This document shows, in pieces, positions 1 through 6,448 of a stretch of 13,969 bases of DNA. The DNA is taken from positions 1 through 13,969 of the forward strand of contig VYDF01000185.1 in assembly GCA_009843565.1 (NCBI GenBank). Reading direction: 5' to 3'. The position numbers and the translations under genes are program-made. The stretch comes from Acidimicrobiia bacterium. GTDB taxonomy: Bacteria > Actinomycetota > Acidimicrobiia > Acidimicrobiales > Bin134. Numbering within the stretch: the first letter of the stretch is position 1; every line of letters begins with the position of its first letter. The notes under the pieces were generated by a model. That model was not told the DNA's origin, did no database searches, and saw only the letters and a list, made by a program, of their open reading frames with translations.

Positions 1-17
1 CTGACTCCCCCGAGACA

Positions 18-275
18 ATGGATGACGCCATTGAGGCCGCCTTCCCCTGGGTCGAATTTCTCTCACCCGAAGAGCGTCGCGAGTTTGCCGAGGATCTGAC
101 TCGTACCATTCTGGCCTGTGCCAGCATCGAGAGCTTTGAACCAGTGGAACAGACACTGCTCGAATGGCAAAACACCGCCGAGATTCTCAGCGACCCCGAA
201 CTCACCGCCTTGCTTACCACCCCCATCACCGTTACCCACGGCGGACGTGTCCTTCCTCCCCCAGCCGTCGACTGA
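18..275 (+). CDS. Putative antitoxin of a type II toxin-antitoxin pair
   Basis: An 85-residue acidic protein whose stop codon overlaps the ATG of the RelE-like toxin gene that follows (TGATG at 273-277), the usual coupling of antitoxin and toxin. The visible pattern is a short helix-rich protein: an N-terminal LSPEERREFAEDL helix near residues 16-28, a central EQTLLEWQNTAEILSDPEL stretch, and a short proline-rich tail. I recognise no DNA-binding fold. The antitoxin role is inferred from size, charge and position in front of the toxin. From memory, small actinobacterial proteins of this kind precede RelE-like toxins. ATG at 18 is the first start in view, but the frame stays open to base 1, so the gene may begin before the window. 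There is no strong ribosome binding site (CGAGAC lies just upstream). Confidence 0.6.
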   Translation: MDDAIEAAFPWVEFLSPEERREFAEDLTRTILACASIESFEPVEQTLLEWQNTAEILSDPELTALLTTPITVTHGGRVLPPPAVD

Positions 276-619
276 TGCCCCGACGCCGGGACCGAGTCGC
301 TCCCCCGCCGCGCAAAGGCGGATGGGACTGCCGATACGCGTCCAATGCCGCCGCCAACTCGTGGGGGCAGTTCGGTGCCTCTGTCCCCAACAACATCCGA
401 TCAGCATGGGAGCTCATCACGGCAGACCCACGGAATCGGAGCAAGCGTCAACATCCTCTGCGAGGTCGCTTTGCCACTGCCACCGTCAATGGCATCCAGC
501 TTCCCCAGTGGCAATACGAAGTCACCGGCGGTGGCCGTATCTGGTACTGCATCGACGACGACAAGAAAACCATCTGGGTAACCGCCGTCCACCCCGGCCA
601 CCCCAAAGCCACCGAGTGA
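275..619 (+). CDS. RelE/ParE-like toxin, type II toxin-antitoxin system
   Basis: A 114-residue basic protein starting MPRRRDRVAPPP. The C-terminal half carries the recognisable part: a QWQYEVTGGGRIWYCIDDD strand-turn-strand stretch, then KKTIWVTAV and a GHPKATE tail. This matches an actinobacterial RelE-like family of mRNA interferase-type toxins with the same GGGRIWY core and HPKATE end. RelE toxins cleave mRNA in the ribosomal A site; that activity is inferred from the family. The start at 275 overlaps the antitoxin stop, which argues for translational coupling. The frame extends upstream to an ATG at 164, but that would run through the antitoxin and give arginine/proline-rich junk. No following gene shares the strand; the next gene, rpiB, converges. 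Confidence 0.72.
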   Translation: MPRRRDRVAPPPRKGGWDCRYASNAAANSWGQFGASVPNNIRSAWELITADPRNRSKRQHPLRGRFATATVNGIQLPQWQYEVTGGGRIWYCIDDDKKTIWVTAVHPGHPKATE

Positions 620-749
620 CGGTCGCAGCCAATTGCAACCCGTCGAACCTTGTAAAGAAAGACCTCCCTTTCACCCACTCAGGCATGGGCTTGGCCCCCA
701 TCAGATATGTGCCCCAATGATCCCGATGAAGGAGTCCCTGTTGTCTCAA
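620..749. other. Convergent gap between toxin and rpiB
   Basis: A 130-base gap between two converging stop codons. The only structure I see is a small imperfect hairpin at 685-701 (ATGGGC, TTG loop, GCCCCCAT). It has no T-run on either side, so I do not call it a terminator. No coding signal in either strand stands out. Confidence 0.4.
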
Positions 750-1190
750 CTAGCGAGCTTCCAATTCAGCAATTTGCTCGATACGCGCTTGATGTCGTCC
801 CCCGTCAAATGGTGTCTCCAGCCAGAGCTCCATGATTTCGACTGCAAGTTCTGGGGCGACGATCCGGGCGCCAATAGCCAGGACGTTTGCATCGTTGTGT
901 GAGCGCGACAACCTCGCCGTAGCCAGGCAGTTGCATAGAGCCGCACGAATGGAGGGGATCTTGTTGGCTGCTATCTGTTCACCTTGTCCAGAGCCGCCGA
1001 GCACAATTCCCCTGTCAGCCCGTCCTGCCGCTACGTCCCGCGCCACACTGGCGCAGATTCCTGGATAGTCGACCGGCTGAGTGTCCACCGTGCCGCGGTC
1101 AACCACTTCGTGACCGTGTTGCTGAAGCGCTCCGATCAGAGTCTCCTTGAGCTGAAAGCCAGCGTGATCAGCACCAATTGAGATTCTCAT
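750..1190 (-). CDS. rpiB: Ribose-5-phosphate isomerase B
   Basis: Interconverts ribose 5-phosphate and ribulose 5-phosphate in the non-oxidative pentose phosphate pathway (cytosolic). The 146-residue protein is full length for the LacA/RpiB family. The N-terminal IGADHAG motif supplies Asp8 and His9. The GGSGQGEQIAANK loop (residues 65-77) places a glutamate at position 71, where the Mycobacterium tuberculosis enzyme uses Glu75 as the catalytic base and E. coli uses Cys. TARLSRSHNDANV (91-103) supplies the phosphate- and ring-opening His/Asn residues. Start: ATG at 1190; no convincing Shine-Dalgarno. It follows the methyltransferase gene on the same strand after about 105 bases, so co-transcription is possible but unproven. 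The 3' end converges on the toxin gene, with 130 bases between stops and no clear T-rich terminator. Confidence 0.93.
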   Translation of the reverse strand: MRISIGADHAGFQLKETLIGALQQHGHEVVDRGTVDTQPVDYPGICASVARDVAAGRADRGIVLGGSGQGEQIAANKIPSIRAALCNCLATARLSRSHNDANVLAIGARIVAPELAVEIMELWLETPFDGGRHQARIEQIAELEAR

Positions 1191-1295
1191 GTCAACCAGA
1201 CGCTACCCCGAGTGATATGCCCAAAGAGTCTTCTGGGATCCTGAGGTAGCTCTGACTCAATTGGAGTTGCAGCCATTGCCGATTCGCTCTCAGTT

Positions 1296-1976
1296 CTAAG
1301 GCACGGCCCCGCGGCGCGAGGCGAGGATGATTCCAGACGCAACATCCAACTCGACTGCGACGAGGCGCGAGTCGGTCATCAGCACCTTGCGCACGTTCTT
1401 TACCGTCGAGCGACCCTGCGCAGAGTCATAGCGCGAGACGTCCATGTCGTCGACAAGTAGTAGGCCTTGAGGTGCGAGTGCAGCGATGGTGAGTTCGAGG
1501 CCAGTCCATTTGCCCGCCTCGGCATCGGCGAAGATCAGATCAAATTGGCCCAGTGCTGGAAGCAAAGCCTCAATATCGCCCTCAACTATCGATGAATGGG
1601 CAGGGAGATCGACCTCCGTAAGGAACGCAATCCGCTCAGCATCCCGCTCTATGGACACGACTTCGACGTCGATTCGGGAGCCAAGTCCAGTCAGGATCCA
1701 CGCCAGCCCCACACCAAACCCCGTTCCCAGTTCGAGAATTCGACCACCGAACGGCGTCGTTGCCGCGAGAACCGCAAGCATCTCCCCTAAGCCTCGTTCA
1801 CACGAGTGCTCGAAGCCATGCTCGGCCGCCCGATTCTCGGCCGCCAAGACTGACGAAGGCACCTTCTTCACTTGCTGATGCCGCGCATTGACAAGGTCAA
1901 CCAGCGTAGGTACGCGAAGTCGAAGGCATGGAACGAATATGTGTTGATATCTCGCCAGAGCCTGGAAGCACCGCAC
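1296..1976 (-). CDS. SAM-dependent O-methyltransferase-like protein
   Basis: A Rossmann-fold class I methyltransferase of unknown substrate. Motif I is ILELGTGFGVGLAWI (residues 80-94), the SAM glycine-rich loop. An acidic residue ending the next strand (VEVVSIERD, Glu110) would bind the SAM ribose. FDLIFADAEAGKW (145-157) corresponds to motif IV, and LLLVDDMDVSRYD follows; the double acidic residues resemble catechol-type O-methyltransferases that bind a metal. Substrate and metal use are not shown by the sequence. The start is a GTG at 1976, bounded by an in-frame stop about 20 bases upstream. Family alignment by eye would favour beginning near VPTLVDLV (residue 22), but that codon is GTA, so 1976 is kept. 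It diverges from the Nudix gene across 75 bases that must hold both promoters. Base composition is less GC-rich than the core genes to the right. Confidence 0.75.
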   Translation of the reverse strand: MRCFQALARYQHIFVPCLRLRVPTLVDLVNARHQQVKKVPSSVLAAENRAAEHGFEHSCERGLGEMLAVLAATTPFGGRILELGTGFGVGLAWILTGLGSRIDVEVVSIERDAERIAFLTEVDLPAHSSIVEGDIEALLPALGQFDLIFADAEAGKWTGLELTIAALAPQGLLLVDDMDVSRYDSAQGRSTVKNVRKVLMTDSRLVAVELDVASGIILASRRGAVP

Positions 1977-2051
1977 ACGTCGGCCGCCCTGAAGTCATCG
2001 AGTGTCCGTCCACGAAGAACACTACTGCGAGTTTCGGTAGGGTCCCGTGCG

Positions 2052-2579
2052 ATGTTCTGCATGCACTGCGGCCAAGCACTTAAGGAGTTACCTCCTACTA
2101 GTTGCCCCGCGTGCCATGAACCACTCTGGCTGAATCCCAAGCCCAGTGCTTCTGCCCTCATCGTCCAAGACGATGCCGTCCTCCTTGTGAAGCGAGCGAA
2201 CGAACCGTGGCGGGATAGTTGGGACATCCCCGGTGGATTCTGTGATCCGGCGGAACACCCAGAGGCAACTGCAATCCGCGAAGCGCGCGAGGAAGTCGGA
2301 CTTGAGATAGAAATTACTCGCCTCCTTGGCATTTGGATGGACGAGTATCCCGATCCTCGAGTTGCGCTTGGAGAGCGTCCTGTCGAATCAACTCTGAACA
2401 TCTACTACCTGGCTCGAGCTGAGCTCCCTTATCAGTACTTGAACAACCCTTCAGAGGTTAAGGAAGCCCGCTTTTTCCAACGGTCAGAGCTGCCAACTGC
2501 ACTGGCATTCCCCGAACACATAGGTCCCGTTCTCGAAGCCTGGAAAAGCATGGGAACCGACGTTGGCGCAGACGATTGA
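2052..2579 (+). CDS. Nudix hydrolase with N-terminal zinc ribbon
   Basis: Hydrolyses a nucleoside diphosphate linked to another group; the precise substrate (ADP-ribose, NADH or an oxidised nucleotide) cannot be read from sequence. A treble-clef/zinc-ribbon pair of CxxC knuckles (Cys3, Cys6, Cys18, Cys21) opens the 175-residue protein, as in NADH-pyrophosphatase-like Nudix enzymes. The Nudix box is perfect: Gly62, five residues, Glu68, seven residues, then REAREEVGL at 76-84, giving the metal-binding glutamates. I chose ATG 2052 because it starts exactly at the zinc ribbon. The frame is open back to 1872, but that would overlap the divergent methyltransferase. A TAGGGT box at 2038-2043 lies 8 bases before the ATG and could be a -10 for a nearly leaderless transcript; the overlapping GGTAGGG could instead be a weak Shine-Dalgarno. 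Confidence 0.88.
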   Translation: MFCMHCGQALKELPPTSCPACHEPLWLNPKPSASALIVQDDAVLLVKRANEPWRDSWDIPGGFCDPAEHPEATAIREAREEVGLEIEITRLLGIWMDEYPDPRVALGERPVESTLNIYYLARAELPYQYLNNPSEVKEARFFQRSELPTALAFPEHIGPVLEAWKSMGTDVGADD

Positions 2580-2649
2580 TGTCATAGTCGAAGCCCGCCC
2601 GCGGGATTGCAAAGACAAACTGTCACTGGTCGTGAGTAGTGTGCTCGGC

Positions 2650-3843
2650 ATGGCAAACAGAGCTGTGACCAGGGATTTTGAGGCAACTTTGAAGTTGCCC
2701 GCGGCAGACCCAGAGGACATGTCGGGCGACCAGCGGCGAGCGTCTCTGGCATCTGTGCGCCGTGTTGAGGCTCGGCTGGCCGGATGGAAGACACGGCTCA
2801 TTGGAGCCGAGCGCGATCAGCATGGCGTGGGCGCAGCCGAGATGGCTGTTCGAGAGGAGCTTCGGGCTTCCAAGCGGGAAGCCAAGCGGGACGTGGAAAC
2901 CGCAACCAGCTTGTCTGGGCTGACCGAAACCTGGAGGGCTCTCGAAGCTGGAGAAATCCCCCAGAAGCATGCCTGGCTGATCGCCAAGGCTTCATCAGAG
3001 GGGCCGATTGATGAAACCGCCTTGACCGAGGCGGCTAGGCACCAGCCCTACGACCAGTTTGCCCGCACACTCCGCCAGCAGCAGCGGGAACTCGCAGAGG
3101 ATGACGGCCAATCGATTCTGGACCGTCAATGCGAGAAGCGCAGGGCGAATATGTTTGAGAGCCGGGAAGACGGGATGTTCGTGGTGTCCGGTGAGTTCGA
3201 CCCGATCATCGGCAATCGGATTGCCTTGGCAATCTCCGACAAAGAACGAGAACTGTGGCGCAAGGAAGACCCGAAGAGTCGCCGAACGCCGCAGCAGCGG
3301 ATGGCCGACGCGCTGGCTGAGTTGATTCTCGAGCCGAAGTCAGGCCAACCACCTCGCACCGCATTACTGGTGATCGCCGACTATGACGCCGTTCATCAGG
3401 AGTTGGTCAATGCTCGGCTGTGCGATGGCACGCCCATACCGTTGGGCGAAATGCGTCGGTTGGCCTGTGATGCCGACATCCTGCCCGCCGTGTTCCGAGC
3501 CAAGACCCAGAGACTTTGGCTGGGCCGAAAGAGGCGGATAGCCACAGAGGCCCAGCGGGTCGCGTTGGCGCTGCGGGACAAGGGCTGCGTCGGCTGCGAT
3601 GCCAACCCCGCTTGGTGCCAGGCCCACCACATCCAACCCTGGTCCTGGGGTGGGCCGACCAACCTCGACAACTTGGTGCTGGTCTGCGCCCGCTGCCACC
3701 ACAACATCCACAACGATGGGTGGGAAGTGGTCAAGTGTCCCACTACCAGGCGATATGACCTGCGGCCACCGTCCGAGCCGTTCCCTGACGAGGGCACTAT
3801 CTCCTATCGATCTTCGCAACGCAACTCGGTGCTCCTGAGTTGA
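2650..3843 (+). CDS. DUF222-HNH endonuclease (13E12-repeat type)
   Basis: A 397-residue actinobacterial DUF222 protein with a C-terminal HNH nuclease domain. The N-terminal two thirds are helical and charged (LASVRRVEARLAG, then WRALEAGEIPQKHAWLIAKAS), typical of DUF222. The HNH domain has two zinc knuckles (Cys313/Cys316 and Cys346/Cys349), the AHHI motif (His326, His327), Asn341, and His350/His354, so the active site looks intact. Members are often multicopy in actinobacterial genomes; their cellular role is not settled. Start choice is uncertain. The frame opens with TTG 2563, which would overlap the Nudix gene by 17 bases, and GTG 2632 and 2641 are also possible. I prefer ATG 2650 because a TAGTGT box ends 7 bases before it, fitting a leaderless transcript. 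The gene ends facing the VWA gene. Confidence 0.85.
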   Translation: MANRAVTRDFEATLKLPAADPEDMSGDQRRASLASVRRVEARLAGWKTRLIGAERDQHGVGAAEMAVREELRASKREAKRDVETATSLSGLTETWRALEAGEIPQKHAWLIAKASSEGPIDETALTEAARHQPYDQFARTLRQQQRELAEDDGQSILDRQCEKRRANMFESREDGMFVVSGEFDPIIGNRIALAISDKERELWRKEDPKSRRTPQQRMADALAELILEPKSGQPPRTALLVIADYDAVHQELVNARLCDGTPIPLGEMRRLACDADILPAVFRAKTQRLWLGRKRRIATEAQRVALALRDKGCVGCDANPAWCQAHHIQPWSWGGPTNLDNLVLVCARCHHNIHNDGWEVVKCPTTRRYDLRPPSEPFPDEGTISYRSSQRNSVLLS

Positions 3844-3990
3844 GTGCAGAATTTGAAGGCAGACCGGCAATGCTCACGGCTGCGTCTCTTTCGACCGGTC
3901 GATTTGAGACCGACGGCCTCCAAACCGGGACTTGCACCTTGACAACGGAATAGAAGCAAGCTGCCAGGGCTGGCCGCTGACTTGCTGGGC
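3844..3990. other. Convergent intergenic gap
   Basis: A 147-base stretch between the stops of the HNH and VWA genes. It contains a perfect 12-base palindrome, TCGACCGGTCGA, at 3891-3902, several ACCGG-like words, and the terminator-like hairpin at 3955-3986. I see no coding signal and no tRNA or attachment-site structure. The gap also marks the change from the less GC-rich left block to the GC-rich right block. Confidence 0.5.
3955..3986 (-). terminator. Candidate terminator after the VWA gene
   Basis: Inverted repeat AGCAAG (3955-3960) and CTTGCT (3981-3986), enclosing a second small inverted repeat (GCCAG/CTGGC, 3963-3974). Read on the minus strand it begins 4 bases after the VWA stop codon and is followed by the fairly T-rich TCTATTCCGTTG. 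The position fits a terminator for the minus-strand operon. The stem is short and the U-tract poor, so this is a weak call. Confidence 0.33.
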
Positions 3991-5451
3991 CTAGACCAGG
4001 TTTTCGACGAAGCCTTCGAGTTGGCGGAGGTTGCGGACTTCGAAGACTCCGTCGCAGTGGACGCCGTACTCGGAGACGATGGAGTCACCGGTGTCCCAGT
4101 AGGCGCCGGGCTCGGGGTTGAGCCAGAACACTTTGCGGGCCCGGTGCTCGATCTCTTTGAGGATCCAGGCCTGGGAGGCGTGGTAGTTGTTGCGGGCGTC
4201 GCCCAGGATCATCACCGTGGTCTTGGGGCCGACGTCTTTCCCGTAGCGCTCCCAGAACACCTCGAATGCGTGGCCGTAGTCGGAGTGGCCGTCCACCCAC
4301 ACCACGTCGGCCTCGGCGTTCACCCGGTGGACGGCCTCACCGATGTCGTCCACCCCCTCGAAGAAGCTGGTCACCTCGTCGAGGCCATCGATGAACACGA
4401 ATGAGCGCACCTTGGAGAACTGGTTGCTGATGGCGTACACCAGATGCAGGGTGAACCGGGCGAAGGCGGCCACCGACCCGCTCACGTCGGCCACCACCAT
4501 GATCTCGGGCTTGGCCGGCCGGGGGTAGCGGAACTTGGGCTCGGCGGGCACTCCCCCGTAGGACAGGGAGTGGCGCATTGTGTTGCGGAAGTCCAGCGGT
4601 CCCTTGCGGCCGTGGCGGCGCTTGCGGGCCAGCCGAACGGCCAGCTTGCGGGTGAGCGGGTAGATGGCCCGGCGCAGGGCCATCATCTCCTCCCGGCTGG
4701 CGTGCATGAAGTCCACGTCCTCGGGCAAGGGTTTGCGGAGGGTCTTGGCCATGGCCTCCACTCCCCTATCGGCCACCAGCCGGCGGCGGATCTCAGCTTC
4801 CACCTCTTTGCGGAGCTGGTCGATGCGGGCCTCGAACTCGTCTCGCTCCAGCCGCTCCTCCAGGGGGGTGAGATCGCCGGGAGCGTCGTGGCGGGCTTGA
4901 TCCATCAGCCGATCCAACACCCCGTCGAGGTCGAGGTTTCGCAGCGTGCGATATAGGTAGTAGGTGCCTCCTACCGGCCGGCCGGGCTCCATGCCGGCGT
5001 AACGCTGCACGGCCTGGCGGGCGATGGCCCGCATCAGGGCATCGTCGCCCCGCATGAGCGCTTGGAAAAGCATCTCGGCGAGCTGCTCGGCCGACATGGC
5101 CTCACCGCCGCCCCCGCCCTGGCGGCGCTGCTGACCGTCCATACCGTCGACGAAGTCGGACAGGTCCATGCCCTCGGGCCACTCTCCGTCCACCAAGTCG
5201 TATTCGGCCCCCCGCAGCGAGAAGTACACCTCGAAGACCGTCTCGAAGGCCCGCCAGTGGGCGTGGTTCTTCACCAAGGTGGCGGCCAAGGCGTACTTGA
5301 ACGCATCCCGATCTTCGATGGGGATGTGCTGGATGGCCTCCATGGCATCCAGGTTCTCGGTGAGGCTCACCGGCAGGCCCGCGGCCCGCAACTCAGAGAT
5401 GAACCCGGCCAAAAGCGCCAGCAGTGGCGAGGTGGCGGGCTCGACTTTCAT
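3991..5451 (-). CDS. CoxE-like VWA-domain protein, MoxR partner
   Basis: A 486-residue protein combining an N-terminal helical CoxE-type region with a C-terminal von Willebrand A domain. The metal-ion-dependent adhesion site begins at DVSGS (residues 322-326), and a later GDARNN stretch supplies a further acidic residue. Residues about 112-118 are a QGGGGG linker, and 200-300 are rich in Lys/Arg/Glu. There is no signal peptide or membrane segment, so it should be cytoplasmic. CoxE-type VWA proteins act with MoxR-family AAA+ ATPases (CoxD) to mature or load cofactors into large enzymes such as CO dehydrogenase; the client here is unknown. The ATG at 5451 lies 21 bases after the ATPase stop, with a GAGG spaced 5 bases before it, so the two are surely one operon. 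Confidence 0.85.
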   Translation of the reverse strand: MKVEPATSPLLALLAGFISELRAAGLPVSLTENLDAMEAIQHIPIEDRDAFKYALAATLVKNHAHWRAFETVFEVYFSLRGAEYDLVDGEWPEGMDLSDFVDGMDGQQRRQGGGGGEAMSAEQLAEMLFQALMRGDDALMRAIARQAVQRYAGMEPGRPVGGTYYLYRTLRNLDLDGVLDRLMDQARHDAPGDLTPLEERLERDEFEARIDQLRKEVEAEIRRRLVADRGVEAMAKTLRKPLPEDVDFMHASREEMMALRRAIYPLTRKLAVRLARKRRHGRKGPLDFRNTMRHSLSYGGVPAEPKFRYPRPAKPEIMVVADVSGSVAAFARFTLHLVYAISNQFSKVRSFVFIDGLDEVTSFFEGVDDIGEAVHRVNAEADVVWVDGHSDYGHAFEVFWERYGKDVGPKTTVMILGDARNNYHASQAWILKEIEHRARKVFWLNPEPGAYWDTGDSIVSEYGVHCDGVFEVRNLRQLEGFVENLV

Positions 5452-5472
5452 GGCAGCCTCAGCGCAGCACGA

Positions 5473-6387
5473 CTACGGAGTTGCGGCCGGGACGGCAAAT
5501 TCCTCGTCGGAGGAAGCAAACTCCTTGAGCGCTTTTTCGATGTCGCTGCGGTACTTCAGCAGGATGTTGACCGTTTCGGCCGCGGTGTCGGCGTCAATGT
5601 GCTCCACCCCCAACAGCACCAGGGTGCGGGCCCAGTCGAGGGTCTCCGACACCGACGGAGCTTTCTTCAGTTCGATCTGGCGAACCGAGCGCACAATGCG
5701 GGCCACCTGGTCGGCCAGGCTCTCGCCCACACCGGGCACCTTGGCCAGCACGATCTCCTTCTCCCGATCCAGATCGGGATAGTCGATGTGCAGGAACAGG
5801 CACCGCCGCTTGAGGGCCTCCGACAGCTCCCTGGTGTTGTTGGAGGTGAGGAACACCAGCGGGATCTGGCTGGCGGCCACTGTGCCCAACTCGGGGATGG
5901 ACACCTGGTAGTCGGACAGGATTTCTAGCAGCAGCGCCTCGGTCTCGATCTCCACTCGGTCGACCTCATCGATGAGCAGCACCACTGGCTCAGCAGCGCG
6001 GATGGCCTCCAGCAGCGGTCGGGTCAGGAGAAACTCCTCGGAGAACAGGTCGTCCTCGATTTGCTGCCACATGCCCTCGCCCTCGGGGTCTTCTCCCTGG
6101 CGCTCGGCCTGGATGCGCAGGAGCTGCTTCTTGTAGTTCCACTCGTACAGCGCCTTGGACTCGTCAAGGCCCTCATAGCATTGGAGGCGGATGAGCCGGG
6201 CGCCGGTGGCCTCGGCCACGCTCTTGGCCAACTGGGTCTTGCCCGTGCCCGCGGGGCCTTCCACCAGCACCGGCTTCTGCAAGCGCTCGGCCAGATAGAC
6301 CACACCGGCAATGCCCTCATCGGCCAGATACTGCACGCCGCTCAAGCCCTTGCGCACTGAGTCGACGTCAGCGAAGGAGAAACTCAT
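5473..6387 (-). CDS. MoxR-family AAA+ ATPase, CoxD-like
   Basis: A 304-residue AAA+ ATPase. Walker A is GPAGTGKT (44-51), Walker B LLIDE (137-141), sensor 1 SNN (182-184) and a likely arginine finger in LKRRC (192-196). The RLQCYEGLDES segment (67-77), followed by a YEWNYKKQ stretch, is typical of the CoxD branch of the MoxR family. MoxR ATPases use ATP hydrolysis, together with a VWA partner, to remodel or activate client complexes; the partner is encoded directly downstream. No Shine-Dalgarno precedes ATG 6387. Instead TACCCT ends 6 bases before it, which suggests a leaderless transcript and a promoter of its own inside the 61-base gap after proA. No CO dehydrogenase subunit genes (coxL/M/S) are in the window, so the role is open. 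Confidence 0.88.
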   Translation of the reverse strand: MSFSFADVDSVRKGLSGVQYLADEGIAGVVYLAERLQKPVLVEGPAGTGKTQLAKSVAEATGARLIRLQCYEGLDESKALYEWNYKKQLLRIQAERQGEDPEGEGMWQQIEDDLFSEEFLLTRPLLEAIRAAEPVVLLIDEVDRVEIETEALLLEILSDYQVSIPELGTVAASQIPLVFLTSNNTRELSEALKRRCLFLHIDYPDLDREKEIVLAKVPGVGESLADQVARIVRSVRQIELKKAPSVSETLDWARTLVLLGVEHIDADTAAETVNILLKYRSDIEKALKEFASSDEEFAVPAATP

Positions 6388-6393
6388 GGTTGA

Positions 6394-6399
6394 AGGGTA
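6394..6399 (-). promoter_or_regulatory. Candidate -10 box for the ATPase-VWA operon
   Basis: TACCCT (TANNNT) on the minus strand, 6 bases before the ATPase ATG, the spacing expected when transcription starts at or next to the A of the start codon. No good -35 hexamer is visible. This is pattern evidence only. Confidence 0.35.
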
Positions 6400-6448
6400 T
6401 GCCTAGCCCGTTCAAGCCCCGAAATCAGCGAACTTGCCAGATGGAGCA

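Noticed and set aside
685..701. Possible terminator between toxin and rpiB
   Set aside because: Imperfect short stem and no T-run on either strand.
118..720. A 200-codon frame overlapping the toxin-antitoxin pair
   Set aside because: It is Pro/Ser/Arg-rich with no domain, and out of frame with the clearly family-like toxin.
1872..2051. N-terminal extension of the Nudix protein to 1872
   Set aside because: It overlaps the divergent methyltransferase gene, and the zinc ribbon begins exactly at ATG 2052.
2083..2096. AGGAG-TTAC-CTCCT inverted repeat containing a Shine-Dalgarno-like word
   Set aside because: It lies inside the Nudix zinc-ribbon coding sequence with no start codon at a suitable distance; most likely chance.
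5062..5928. Long open frame of 288 codons on the plus strand opposite the VWA and ATPase genes
   Set aside because: Its product is low-complexity, His/Gly/Leu-rich and has no recognisable domain. It lies wholly antisense to two well-supported genes; such frames are expected from GC-rich codon bias.
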